DNA of 64,000 bases, taken from positions 83,022,194-83,086,193 of the forward strand of contig CM077002.1 of assembly GCA_039090855.1 (NCBI GenBank), read 5' to 3'. Under the pieces are notes generated by a model, which worked only from the letters and a program-made list of their open reading frames with translations, was not told where the DNA came from and did no database searches. This document shows positions 10,681-20,249 of the stretch, one piece after another (position 1 is the stretch's first letter; each line of letters opens with the position of its first letter). The position numbers and the translations under genes are program-made. The DNA comes from Macrothele yani (lineage: Eukaryota; Arthropoda; Arachnida; Araneae; Macrothelidae).

Positions 10681-10761
10681 AGACAGACGGACAAAGCTGG
10701 AGCTAATACGCTTCTTCAACCTACGGTTGGAAAGCGTAAATAAAAGCCTTTATGGTGTCTT

Positions 10762-10985
10762 TTTGTTTTTGTTTTTTTATTGGAGGTTTAACGACCACCG
10801 TGAGCAACTCAAGGAGCTATAAGCAGTAGTCCGTCCCTAATTTAGTGTCACTGGCTCCAGGGAAGGGAGAGAGCCAGCACCGTAAGACAAACACAACATC
10901 CATGCCTCACCGGGATTTGAACCCGGACCCATCTTGGATGAATGATCAGAAGCCGTCGCTTAGACCACTGCGCCACCGGGGCGGC
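10762..10985 (-). mobile_element. SINE family A, full-length, with target duplication
   Basis: It has the same organisation as the copy at 9770, with head gccgccccggtggcgcagtg on the minus strand. It is flanked by an exact 10-bp duplication, atggtgtctt, at 10752-10761 and 10986-10995. The tail is a T-rich run with interspersed G on the plus strand. It inserted just beyond the end hairpin of the Helentron-like element. Confidence 0.92.
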
Positions 10986-10995
10986 ATGGTGTCTT

Positions 10996-12239
10996 GAATA
11001 TGAGGTCTCGGTATTTTTGTGGAATCTTTCATTGTCTCTCAAACAATCCACAGCAATAAAAATAACTCAGAATTCCAGGATTGTACAGGATGGGGTAGAA
11101 GCTCCACATACACTAACCATACTCTCGTGAAAATTGAACTTGAGAAATTCTATTCAAAACTTTCGTCAGCTGCCCAGAACTTAAAACTTTCCTCGTCATT
11201 ACTAACCGGTGTAACAAATCTACTTACTGAACTCTAATACCAGATTTAGTGGCTATTTCGTCGTTTTCTATGCTTACGAAAATAATGAAATATTGACAAA
11301 CTCTGTCAGCATATATGCATTACTGCACCGTATTCCTGCTTAGATCTTATATACAGTATTTTCTGCCTTAGGTACATATATTGTTAATACCTGTATGCAA
11401 TTATATCGGGTCCAAAACGCACGAATTATAATCATATTCCAGCAATATGTAGCTTTCGAAAAGCAACTGTAAAAGTCATTACTACTTTGCTCTAGGATAA
11501 TTAAAGTGACCGAAGATCAGAAAATTTTTAGAAATTAGCTGAAAAAATACAGTGCACTGAATATTGTTAAAACAATCGGATAACTGGAACGCTAAGCGTC
11601 TGAAATGTTTCGTGTGATCAATGCGTATAAACGCATTTTCTCAGTTTTGCGTTTCACACTCAGTGGTGATATGCGTGAAACTTGTAAACGAAGTACCAAA
11701 TTCGCTAACTACTACAAATTAATGAGGGCACATGTGTTCGAGAAGTGATAATGTGCATAGGGCAAAATTTCCGAATAGATTTAGTTAACAGTAAACAACA
11801 TGAATAATTAATTATGTAATAAAATTGCAACATGATGAAGCCAAGTTAATTTTCCTCTCCTTTGGAGAAACAAATGCTTTGGTCACGCATTAAGAGAATT
11901 CACCCGAGAAATACACATAATCCTTTCCGGGACTCAGTGTACTGGTGCTGACTGATTCTCTTCTGACAAAGCTTTCAATAAAAGTATTCTCATCGTTTTC
12001 AATGTGGTGGGCTGTGGCGTTTCAGGAAGGAAATTTCGGAGCTCACTGCTTATGTTTATTTCCACGGAAATTCGAAACACAGGATACTTGATGGAATTCT
12101 TCGCTCTCACGAATTCAGTTCTTAATCTTTCTTTTTCAGTGTGAGATAAATTAAAACGATTTCATCAACTTCTTTTGAAGTAAATTTTATGCTGTGTAGA
12201 GAAAAAGTTCAGGCACCAACAATTTGGTTGCTGAAAGAT
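10996..12239. other. AT-rich DNA with no recognised feature
   Basis: About 1.2 kb without element ends, coding similarity or tandem repeats. Confidence 0.5.
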
Positions 12240-12252
12240 GAAGGCAAACATG

Positions 12253-12475
12253 GCCGCACCGGTGGCGCAGTGGTCTAAGGCGTTGGCCTCTGATCATTCG
12301 TCCGTAAGGGGTCCGGGTTCGAATCCCGGTCAGGCATGGATGTTGTGTTTGTCTTACGGCACTGGATCTCTCCCTTCCTGGAACCAGTGACCCTAAATTA
12401 GGGACGGGCGACTGCTTATAGCCCATTGAGTTGCTCACGGTGGTCGTTACACCTCCAATCAAAAAAAAAAAAAAA
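12253..12475 (+). mobile_element. SINE family A, full-length, with target duplication (best preserved)
   Basis: The plus-strand copy shows the whole family plan. The tRNA-like head has A box gtggcgcagtggtctaaggc and B box gggttcgaatcccggt. A unique body of about 110 bp follows, then the 3' end ggtggtcgttacacctccaa and an A15 tail. An exact 13-bp duplication, gaaggcaaacatg, lies at 12240-12252 and 12476-12488. It was used as the reference for the other copies. Confidence 0.93.
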
Positions 12476-12791
12476 GAAGGCAAACATGAACCTTTCCTTC
12501 GCTTAAAAGCAAATTATGCCATAGAGCTCTTTTGAAAGAATGGTTAGGTTTTAATTTCATTTTAGCTTCGAAATTCGTGTTGATTTGAAATTTTTATATG
12601 GAAGAAGATTTCGATTCTGAAAGTAGGAAATGCATTATAGTCGAACAGCACAGAGCAAGAGATTCAGAGGTTAATCTTCCATAGAGACACATGGCAACAA
12701 TTTGGTCCCGAAGATCTCAATAGAACAGCGCGCCAGTGGACGGACATGGAACTAAAACGTCGAACCGTAACCATCTGTGTCTGTTTTTCCC

Positions 12792-13097
12792 CAAGAGGTT
12801 ACAACTCAGATCAGATCACATGTAGAGGATTTTAGGAAGGGATTGTCTGTCCCCAGGTCTTAAACAACCCTTGGACATAGTAAGCTAGGAAATTTGGGCA
12901 AGAGTGCCCGATAGGAAAGTGACACGGAAGTGAGGTAGAAAGGGGGAGGAAGACGCCCTTATTTATAACCGGGGAGCCAGTACCCGGGCCCAACGGCTTA
13001 ACGTGACCATCCGACGCACGGCGGATATTTGGGGAATCGAACTTGAGATTTTTCCGTGGCAGTTACGGACGCTAACCGCTAAGCCATCCGCGGCCCA
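12792..13097 (-). mobile_element. SINE family B, first half of a tandem pair
   Basis: Read on the minus strand the head is gggccgcggatggcttagcg with a B box aagttcgattcccc, a body with tccgacg and ggcttaacg, and a 3' part with tcctctacatgtgatctg. The head matches tRNA-type polymerase III promoters. The family is unrelated in body to family A. The next copy (13098-13425) follows in the same orientation with the same spacing phrase aagagtttataactcagatc between them. Confidence 0.8.
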
Positions 13098-13425
13098 AGA
13101 GTTTATAACTCAGATCAGATCATATGTAGAGGATTTTAAGAAGGGTGTGTCTGACCCCAGGTCTTAAACAACCCTTAGAAACAGGAAGCTAGGAGTTTTG
13201 GTCTACAGTGCCCGATAGGAAAGTGACACGAAAGTGAGGTAGAAAGGGGGAGGAAGACGCCCTTATTTATTAACGGGGGGCCAGTACCCGGGGTCCGACG
13301 GCTTAACGTGCCCATCCGACACACAGCTGATATTTAGTGGTTCGAGCGTTCGTACCTTCTGGGATCAAACCTGAGATCATCCCCGTAGCAGTCACGAACG
13401 CTTACCACTAAACCGAATGCACATC
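13098..13425 (-). mobile_element. SINE family B, second half of a tandem pair
   Basis: This is the same family as the preceding copy, with the head at 13425 (minus strand: gatgtgcattcggtttagtg) and the B box aggtttgatcccag. It keeps gtacgaacgctcgaaccact, a segment also seen at 26820 but missing from the first half, so the two halves are not a fresh duplication of one another. Confidence 0.75.
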
Positions 13426-13447
13426 TCTTTCAGCGGTGTTACTTAAA

Positions 13448-14671
13448 CACTGAGTGGCCACTTTATTATGACCACCTGACAGTTTTAAGCAAATGAGCTA
13501 TGGCTGCACGCTGTTGCCGCCACAGGGCGAGGCTAGTATAAAAAGGGAAAGCTTAGTGCTTGCGACAGTGGTAGCAGTGATTTTTGGGTGCCGAGATGGG
13601 TAAAAAATGAGATTTCACGGACTTTCAACGTGGGATGATTGTAGGAGCTTGGAGATATGGAGCGAGTATCACCGAAACAGCCGCATTCGTGTAATGTTCC
13701 AGAACAGCTGTTGTTAAAGTGTTTAAAGACTGGACTGTCAGCCAAAAAACTGGGTGTCTACGTGCAACGTGTGGTCGTCATCGCCTAGTGACTGCTCGGG
13801 CGGAACGGAGAGTGTCCAGACTGGTAACAGACAACAGAAGGGCAACTGTGCAGCAAATTACAGACCATCTTAATCAAGGAAAACCTCTCAAATTATCTCT
13901 GCACGCACTGTTAGCCGTACACTGCATCGGATGGGATATGGCAGCCGAAGGCCTGTTCGAACATCTTTGCTGTCTGCAGTTAGCAAGAGAAAACGTCTCG
14001 AATTCGCACAGGAGCACAAGGATTGGACAGTCGATAATTGGAAACAAGTTTTGTGGTCCGATGAATCACGTTTTCAGTTGCACCATGCCGATGGCCGAGT
14101 GAGAATTTGGCGGAAACAGCACGAAAGCAGGGACCCCAAATGCATTGCTACAACCCTTCAAGCTGGTGAAGGCAACGTTATGGTTTGGAGAATGTTTTCC
14201 TGGCATGCTTTGGGCTCTTTAATTCGTGTTGATCAACGTCTGACTAGCACATCATATCCAAAAATCGCTGCGGGCCAAGTGCATCCCGTCATGTGGATGG
14301 TTTATCCCAATGGCGATGGCTACTTTCAACAAGATAATGCGTCCTGCAATAGTGCTCGTATTGTACAGGATTAGTTTCAGGAACATGCCGGTGAGTTTAC
14401 TTTGCTTAGGTGACGCCCACAATCTCTAGATCTCAACCCCATTGAGAATTTGTGGGGTTGAGATCTTGTGGATCCATCAGACAGCTGGATCCACAACCCT
14501 GCAATCTTACACTAATGGAAAGTGCTGTTCATCAAGCATGGTCTCAGATTCCACAAACTACCTATCAACATCTCGTGGAGTCATTCCACGAAGAATCGAC
14601 GCAGTATTAAAGGTAAAAGGTGGCCCGACGAAGTACTGAGGGGGTGGTCATAATAAAGTGGCCACTCAGTG
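13448..14671 (+). mobile_element. Tc1-like element (third lineage), both ends present
   Basis: The 29-bp inverted ends are identical: left cactgagtggccactttatt at 13448-13476, right ending ...gtggccactcagtg at 14643-14671. TA follows the right end; the left flank reads aa, probably a mutated TA. At 1,224 bp it is slightly shorter than a full Tc1 of this lineage. Confidence 0.92.
13596..14639 (+). pseudogene. Tc1-like transposase, full span but broken
   Basis: The frame starts MGKK at 13596 and meets TGA at once. It resumes DFTDFQRGMIVGAWRYG, the first HTH. The second HTH region (ERRVSRLVTDNRRATVQQIT) is followed by a frame change near 13900-13930. The catalytic core is readable at 13931-14374: WSDESRFQLHHADGRVRIW has the first Asp and FQQDNASCNSARIV the second. 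The third acidic residue is in LDLNPIENLWG (about 14428-14460), after two stops and a frameshift. The last residues, KVKGGPTKY, match the usual C-terminus. The protein cannot be made as it stands, but the intact ends could still be moved in trans. Confidence 0.88.
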
Positions 14672-15088
14672 TATAGGCACAGGTACCGTATCACATGACA
14701 AACGCTATCGTAGTTTCATGTCCGATCACTGGGGCGCTGTCTTAAACACGAGGGTTCTCTCCACCTCTGTGGTCGAACAGTTACCTTTACAGGAACCAAT
14801 ATAATACAATCCGTTTTTATTGGTGTCCAATAGGAAAACATAATCTTCTCCGCAAGCTTTCCCCGTCAACGGACGGCTTCTTTAGGCGATTACAAAGAAA
14901 ACAAAATCAAACTAGGAAAAGGAGCTTGCGGGGAAGATTATATTTTCCTAATGGACACTAATAAAAACGGATTATATTATACTAGTCGAAACCAGTCGAA
15001 ATCGACGGTTAGTTTGTTTTTTTTAAAGAATAAACTCTTATCAAGCAACAAATGTAAACTTTATTTGATTGACAAAAATGTTACAAAT
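14672..15088. repeat. Long inverted repeat (hairpin) with spacer
   Basis: The arms at about 14800-14862 and 14917-14980 are inverted copies, about 63 bp each with few mismatches. The left arm reads aatccgtttttattggtgtc and the right arm, reversed, aatccgtttttattagtgtc. The spacer is about 54 bp. It lies just downstream of the Helitron helicase stop (minus strand), so it could be part of that element's 3' region, or a separate foldback MITE. No target duplication was found. Confidence 0.75.
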
Positions 15089-15170
15089 TCATTCAAATAC
15101 TTCAGTCAAGACAATATTTTGAATCCATCCATTTGCGACAGGTATTCCAGGTGCATCTTCATGAGTGATC

Positions 15171-15402
15171 TTTACTGCAACAGAATCCATTGATCTTGCT
15201 GAGATACTGCAACAGAATCCTTTGATCTTGCTAGAGATACTACAACAGAATCCTTTGATCTTGCTAGAAATACTGCAACAGAATCCTTTGATCTTGCTAG
15301 AGATACTGCAACAGAATCCTTTGATCTTGCTAGAGATACTGCAACAGAATCCTTTGATCTTGCTAGAGATACTGCAACAGAATCCTTTGATCTTGCTAGA
15401 GT
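15171..15402 (-). repeat. 33-bp tandem repeat, about 7 units, inside the helicase
   Basis: The unit on the plus strand is agatactgcaacagaatcc followed by tttgatcttgctag. The 3'-most unit differs (ccattgatcttgctgag) and is the original coding copy: read on the minus strand it gives ARSMDSVAV, the helicase motif-VI segment. The other units read LARSKDSVAVS in that frame, but a one-base difference shifts them to SKIKGFCCSIS in the continuous open frame. The array is therefore a local amplification of transposon coding sequence. Confidence 0.9.
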
Positions 15403-15666
15403 GAGAAGACTGGTTCTGGCAGGTATATTCCGATTTTAGCAAGTGCCTCTCCTTGACTCTTATTGTCATCGCAAAGAACAATATGAACGGAAATTGAATC
15501 CGTTTGATCGTAAAAGGGAAAGTGCTGTCGCTTGGAGTCAGCGGAATGCGTGGCGACCCCTCGTGTTCTCTGTACAAAATTTCCACAGAAATTGTATTTT
15601 GGAAGAGCGACTTCACGATCATACGTGTGCCATCGACTAAACATTTCCTTGTGTCCAGGTTCATGA

Positions 15667-15885
15667 TTTTTTTTTTGACTGAAGTTTTAATGACCACCGT
15701 GAGCAACTCAATCAGCTATAAGTAGTGTCCCGTCCCTAATTTAGGGTCACTGATTCCAGGGAAGGAAGAGAGTTAGTACTGTAAGACAAACACAACATCC
15801 ATGCCTCACTGGGATTCGAACCCGTACCCTTCACGAACGAATGATCATACGTCAGCGCTTAGACCACTGCGCCACCGGGGCGGCT
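15667..15885 (-). mobile_element. SINE family A inserted in the Helitron helicase
   Basis: Full plan with T-run, gaccaccgtgagcaactcaa, body, B box gggattcgaacccg and head ccgccccggtggcgcagtgg (minus strand). A 10-bp duplication with one mismatch, aggttcatga (15657-15666) and aggttcgtga (15886-15895), flanks it. The duplicated codons read N-L in the helicase, which continues on either side. The SINE is therefore younger than the Helitron copy. Confidence 0.92.
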
Positions 15886-16112
15886 AGGTTCGTGAGCAGC
15901 ATCACGATTGCACCCTTTTTCAGTCGTAGAATGTGAGGCGGAAGTCCACTCATCTCGATCGTGTGGAAAAATTCAGCTAGATAGCGCACTGTTTCACTCT
16001 CATCTTCAGTCACAACTGTGTTTGTAAATGTTGTTGGAATGAGCTTGGCGTTGCGAATACTCTTCATTCTCTCTTGTCTGAGACATATAGTTGCGACGCA
16101 TTTATCGCTCAC

Positions 16113-16268
16113 GCCTTCCAGTAAGGCTCTTACGTTTGTTTGTTTTTTTCTTCGGGAGAGACAATTTTTAAGGGTAAGTATGCAATAAAGTATTTACTTA
16201 CTTTAAGACTGCTCATAGAACATCATGCACACACCAAGTCTGAACACTGAACTCAGCGCCTGATGTAG
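16113..16268. other. Truncated N-terminal side of the helicase, then AT-rich DNA
   Basis: Similarity to the helicase fades above about 16135. A short T-rich patch follows. Confidence 0.45.
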
Positions 16269-17090
16269 ATAAGGACCACACGCTTCTCCCATTGACTTTA
16301 CATGGAAACTTTGCCGCTCCGCAACGCCCGAACCGTTGCTCCAATCTCAGTTTTATCTTCTACTGGCACATCTACATTGTAAGACCTTTATTTTGATACC
16401 TCAACCATATTTTTACGTTCAGCCGTTTTCTCAAAGTATGTTTCACAGTAAAAAGCCTAATTAATATATATAATAGATAGCGCAACTCAATATGTACATT
16501 CTAAATATTTTCACTAACAATGGTCAACGGAATGTTTATTTACATCTTTACATAATGGGAAACGTCTTACCTACGTGAATAAACTAGATCGAATGAATAT
16601 TAAATTTTATATATACATCACACAATCCAACGGCATAACGCTTGCAGGTCTTCGAGAGTCTTCGCTGTTCTGATTCAAAGAACTTCGATACGATCACCTG
16701 CTAGCGTTTCTATGACAAAATGAATCAGCGTATTGAGGTGAATGGACCATTGCTTTGCGCAACGGTTCGCTCAGAAAAAAGAAGACTTTGGACTTTGGCC
16801 TATCTCAGTCTCTCCATGCTTCCGCCTTTAACAGCGCGTGTTTCGCGAGAGTTGTTTCAGTCAACCGCACGCGATCGAATGTCAACCTCACACTTCTCCT
16901 ATAGACTTTACATGGGAACTTTGCCGCCTCACAACGCCCAAACCGTTGACCTAATCTCATTTTTCTCTTCGACTGACACATCTACATGGTAAGACCTTTA
17001 TTTTGATACCTCAACCATATTTTTTACGTTCAGCCATTCTCTCAAAACATGTCTTACAGTAAAAAACCTTATAGAATTAATATATAGATT
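16269..17090. repeat. Pair of about 200-bp direct repeats, 620 bp apart
   Basis: Copies at 16269-16470 and 16891-17090 share gactttacatggaaactttg, taagacctttattttgatac and ctcaaccatattttt, ending in a cagtaaaaa...aattaatatata tract. Identity is about 85-90 percent by eye. The DNA between them (16480-16890) has an open frame at 16720-16992 without any signature. They could be terminal repeats of an unrecognised element or a local duplication. They do not start TG or end CA. Confidence 0.7.
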
Positions 17091-17584
17091 GGTTTTGTTA
17101 TTACTTTGGTGTTGACAACCCACAATTTACCTTTACAGTTTAATAGGATATGAAACGGGCGGGGAAAAGTAAGCAACGTTGAATGGATTGTCGAAGACTT
17201 GGCTTTATCGCTTTAAAGTGATCATGCAAAAAGGCAGTTTGTGGAATGATACGTCCGAAGAAAGCCGAATTAAGAGTAAATTGTCATTCGACGTGCTTAG
17301 AAGATTTGAAGCATCTTAGGTTATTGAAAGGTTCTTTGACCTTTGCAGTCCTTTAAAACATTTGTTCTACTCGATGTTATTTTTATAGGCTGTATTCAAG
17401 ACCATCGGGTCAGAATTTCAACTAGTGTAGAAACAGTAAAGTAATCTTTTAGAAACGGTAAAGCATAGGGAGACGCTATGGTGATCGCAAAAGTTTGCAA
17501 GTTTGATAAACTATTAATAATACATACACTGACTTATATTATTATCCCTCTATTGATAGTGATTTATGTTCTACACACGCACCT
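17091..17584. other. AT-rich stretch with no recognised feature
   Basis: No coding similarity or element end noticed. Confidence 0.45.
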
Positions 17585-18265
17585 CGTCACAGCCCCAGCT
17601 TTCAGTATGCTCGTAGGGCTATGATGAGACAATAGCACGACTATGAATGGAAAATGCCTCTATCGACAGTGTTAACTGACTTCCAACCCGGATTGACAAT
17701 AGGGCGCCATATAAGCAATCGCATTAGTACGTGACATTTCAGTGGCATTCAAGATCTCGAGTTCGACGGTTGGTGAAGTGATACGCAAATGGAAACGATG
17801 AGAGGTGAGTCTGACAAGAAACGAAGCGGTAAACCTCCAAAGCTAGCATAATATGAAAGCAAAGGACTGTCCTCTTAGAATGCATATCAACATTGTTTCA
17901 AATCAGGAAATCTCTGTGTGCGAGTATTGCGACTGATGTTAGTTCTAGTACAGTACAGTGCAAAGGATGCTGCACGACATAGGCTATCACGGTCGAGCTC
18001 CTGTCCACAAGCAACCAACCATTTATTTAGCAACGTTTTGGGTTAATTAAACTAACTACAACTTGAAAATTGTAAGTTTTGAGACCTTCGAGTATCCTAA
18101 GAGCGGATCGCAGTGTTGGGGCTGCAGTCAAGAGAGCAAGCAGGAAGGTTTATGTAAATTGCAAAATTACGAAAAGCACCAGTTCTCTTATTCGTGTAAT
18201 GATAACAGCAAAATAAGAATGATGCAGTGATTATTAGGTGATTTACGAAAGTGAAGGCAACAGAG

Positions 18266-18605
18266 AAGTGACGCGATCATTGGCTATTTAATACGAATAT
18301 CTCGATGACTGTTACTGGCTATTTAACAGGAATATCTCGATGACTGTTATTGGCTATTTAACAGGAATATCTCGATGACTGTTATTGGCTATTTAACAGG
18401 AATATCTCGATTACTATCATTGCCTGTTTAACAGGAATATATCGCTGACTGTCATTGGCTATTTAACAGGAACATCTCGATGACTGTTTTTTTTTTTTTT
18501 TTTTTTTTTGAGGTTTAACGACCACCGTGAGCAACTCGATGACTGTCATTGGCTATTTAACAGGAATATCTCGATGACTGTCATCGGCTATTTAACAGGA
18601 TTACC
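18266..18605. repeat. 36-bp minisatellite, about 9 units
   Basis: The unit is tggctatttaacaggaatat followed by ctcgatgactgttat. Units are nearly identical apart from the first. It lies inside the split Tc1 and is itself interrupted by a short SINE tail at 18487-18534. Confidence 0.9.
18487..18534 (-). mobile_element. Extremely 5'-truncated SINE A insertion (48 bp)
   Basis: T23 is followed by gaggtttaacgaccaccgtg and agcaa, which is exactly the 3' end of SINE A in reverse. It is flanked by an 11-bp duplication, ctcgatgactg (18476-18486 and 18535-18545). The insertion therefore used reverse transcription that stopped after about 25 bases of body. Because the minisatellite unit itself contains ctcgatgactg, the duplication could partly reflect the repeat. 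Confidence 0.8.
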
Positions 18606-18832
18606 TCATAGCTTGAATGATTTCATTTAATATTCAGATCGGCACGCTGAAAGGACCGTTTGGACTGAAATTCGGAAACAAAACCCTAATGTAACAAACC
18701 TTAATGTAAATAACCCTAATGTAACAAATATTTTGTTTTTATATTGTTATTCGTATGCTTTATATATCTTCGACTTAAATTTAAGTACTTTGCAGATTTC
18801 TTCTGTAGCTACAGTGGCAAAAATTTGGGAAA

Positions 18833-18955
18833 TACAGTGGAACCTCGGTTATAGGTTTCTCAGGTATACATTTTTCAGTTATACATTTTTCACTTTTGCA
18901 CGTAATTCTGCATTAGTCGAATAGTTTACTGTAGTTTTTATCGCGTTTTTAACAC
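18833..18955. other. Possible pogo/Tigger-type end fragment
   Basis: tacagtggaacctcggttat resembles ends of some pogo/Tigger elements and follows a TA. A related cggttatacgttattc lies at 18956. No matching inverted end was found, so only a fragment is suggested. Confidence 0.3.
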
Positions 18956-19007
18956 GGTTATACGTTATTCAATGCTACACACCGATTAGTGTGATGTAAA
19001 GAACGTC

Positions 19008-19150
19008 AACTTGAACTGTATAGATTGACTTGAACTTGAACTGTATAGATTGACTTGAACTTGAACTGTATAGATTGACTTGAACTTGAACTGTATAGAT
19101 TGACTTGAACTTGAACTGTATAGATTGACTTGAACTTGAACTGTATAGAT
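19008..19150. repeat. 25-bp minisatellite, about 6 units
   Basis: The unit is tagattgacttgaacttgaa followed by ctgta. The array ends exactly where Tc1 catalytic-domain similarity resumes (gattaacggaaaactgttct). Confidence 0.9.
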
Positions 19151-19790
19151 TAACGGAAAACTGTTCTTTGGACTGACGAATCACGGAACACACCCTATAC
19201 CAGTTTGATGGTCGTTCCTAGGAGTGACGGATGCCGGGGTAAAGGTACCTACCGGATTCTATTGTCCCGGTGGAGGCAACGGGATGGTATAGAGCTGTTT
19301 TCCGTGGTTCGGCTTGGGCTCATTAGTCGCTTTGAAAACAACTCATAAGTTCTATACCTAGACTTCCCAGACAATTATGCTCTACCAACTTTGTGGCAGC
19401 ACTTTAGGAAAAGCCCATACCTTTATCAGGACAGCGCAGCATATCATACTACTCACGATGTTACAGATTGGTTTGAGGACATGGAGTTAGTAATGTTGAA
19501 CTGGCCAATCCAGATCCCTGACCTGAACCCTAAAGAGGATCTGTGGAGCGAATTCGATCGTCGATCTGGTGGAAGAAGGGATTGCCAAACAAACAAAACT
19601 AACCTGCTCACTGCTTTGAAAGCCAAATGGAGGAACATATCGGGTGTCATATATGAAAAAAAAACTGGTAGAGGGTATTCCACGAAGACTACAGCCCGAC
19701 ATAAGGGCTGAAGGTTTCAGCAACAAATATGAAATTTTCTGTAAATGAAAAATATTTATGGGCATGTAGGTGTCCAGACATTACTTGTAG

Positions 19791-20249
19791 TGCCGTGTTT
19801 CTGAATTTTATGACATTTTTTTCGATCACTAATGTGCCTAACTGTAAATAAAATGACATTTATTCACATTTCTATAATTCTTGTTTGCACTCCCCGTTTC
19901 TTCCTACTCATTAAAGTGACGCCGTCAAAGGATTGCCAGCTCAAGTACGAGCAAAAACTGTAAAGCCTTACCTTTAAAATTAACACCCAGGTATTTCAAA
20001 ACCCATTCAGACAATCCTTCTGCATCATGAGATTTAGGGTTGTAAGATATTGTAGAAAAAACATTTCGCATAAATGCCTCAGTCACATTTTTAATGAAGT
20101 TACACACTGCTAGTGATAGAAAATGCCACGTCATGAAGGAATGAACGAAATGAGACAACACTTATCACACATGTAGATAAGTAGGTGGGAAAGAAGTTAC
20201 TATAAATTTATGAGGGATTACATGAAAGCGCAAAGGGAGAAGATACATT
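19791..20249. other. AT-rich stretch with no recognised feature
   Basis: No similarity was noticed; the 78-residue minus-strand frame at 19925-20161 carries no signature. Confidence 0.45.

Larger units (their letters stand above)
9129..10740 (+). mobile_element. Helentron-like non-autonomous element (HINE-type architecture)
   Basis: Three signs define this element. A short motif atacgctttccaa lies at the left end (about 9131-9143). A core of about 145-bp tandem units follows. At the right end a hairpin, aatacgcttcttcaacctac followed by ggttggaaagcgta, contains the inverted copy of the left motif (about 10707-10738). Helentron-associated elements such as DINE-1 are described with this plan: 5' subterminal motif, internal tandem repeats, and a 3' stem-loop holding the inverted motif. 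The hairpin is preceded by acagacggacaaa, and the same phrase precedes the end hairpin of the element at 35600-37885. The core is split by a SINE and a non-repeat block (9758-10380). No coding capacity is present. Confidence 0.5.
15089..16112 (-). pseudogene. Helitron RepHel helicase, C-terminal part, broken
   Basis: This is the end of the Pif1-type DNA helicase of a rolling-circle (Helitron) transposase, read from 16112 down. Conserved blocks are seen in order. They are SGLPPHILRLKKGAIVMLL (15930-15990), then after a SINE NLDTRKCLVDGTRMIVKSL and RIPLTPSDSTFPFTIKRIQF (15500-15655). In another frame follow NKSQGEALAKIGIYLPEPVF (about 15400-15460), then ARSMDSVAV, part of motif VI, and the C-terminal ANGWIQNIVLTEVFE and stop. 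The usual HGQLYVALSR between PEPVF and ARSMDS has been replaced by a 33-bp tandem repeat. The Rep domain and helicase motifs I-IV are absent. At least two frame changes make it non-functional. Confidence 0.85.
17585..19790 (+). pseudogene. Tc1-like transposase (fourth lineage), split by about 1.1 kb of minisatellites
   Basis: The N-terminal part at about 17650-18020 keeps MPLSTVLTDFQPGLTIGRH, the linker DKKRSGKPPKLA, and the end of the second HTH SSSTVQRMLHDIGYHGRAPV, with several stops. The catalytic part resumes at about 19140: WTDESR (first Asp), DNYALPTLWQHFRKSPYLYQ, DSAAYH (second Asp), DVTDWFEDMELVMLNWPIQI and DLNPKEDLW (third acidic residue), through to the C-terminus near 19720. The join lies between HKQPTIY and the WTDES block, where about 40 codons of the normal protein are missing and the tandem arrays sit. 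The gene is dead. Confidence 0.75.

Noticed and set aside
15089..15706. 205-residue protein with SKIKGFCCSIS repeats as a novel repeat protein
   Set aside because: The repeat frame is a shifted reading of the helicase motif-VI segment; Helitron blocks on both sides are in different frames.
16269..17090. LTR retrotransposon
   Set aside because: The direct repeats lack TG...CA edges, and there is no primer-binding site or coding region between them.
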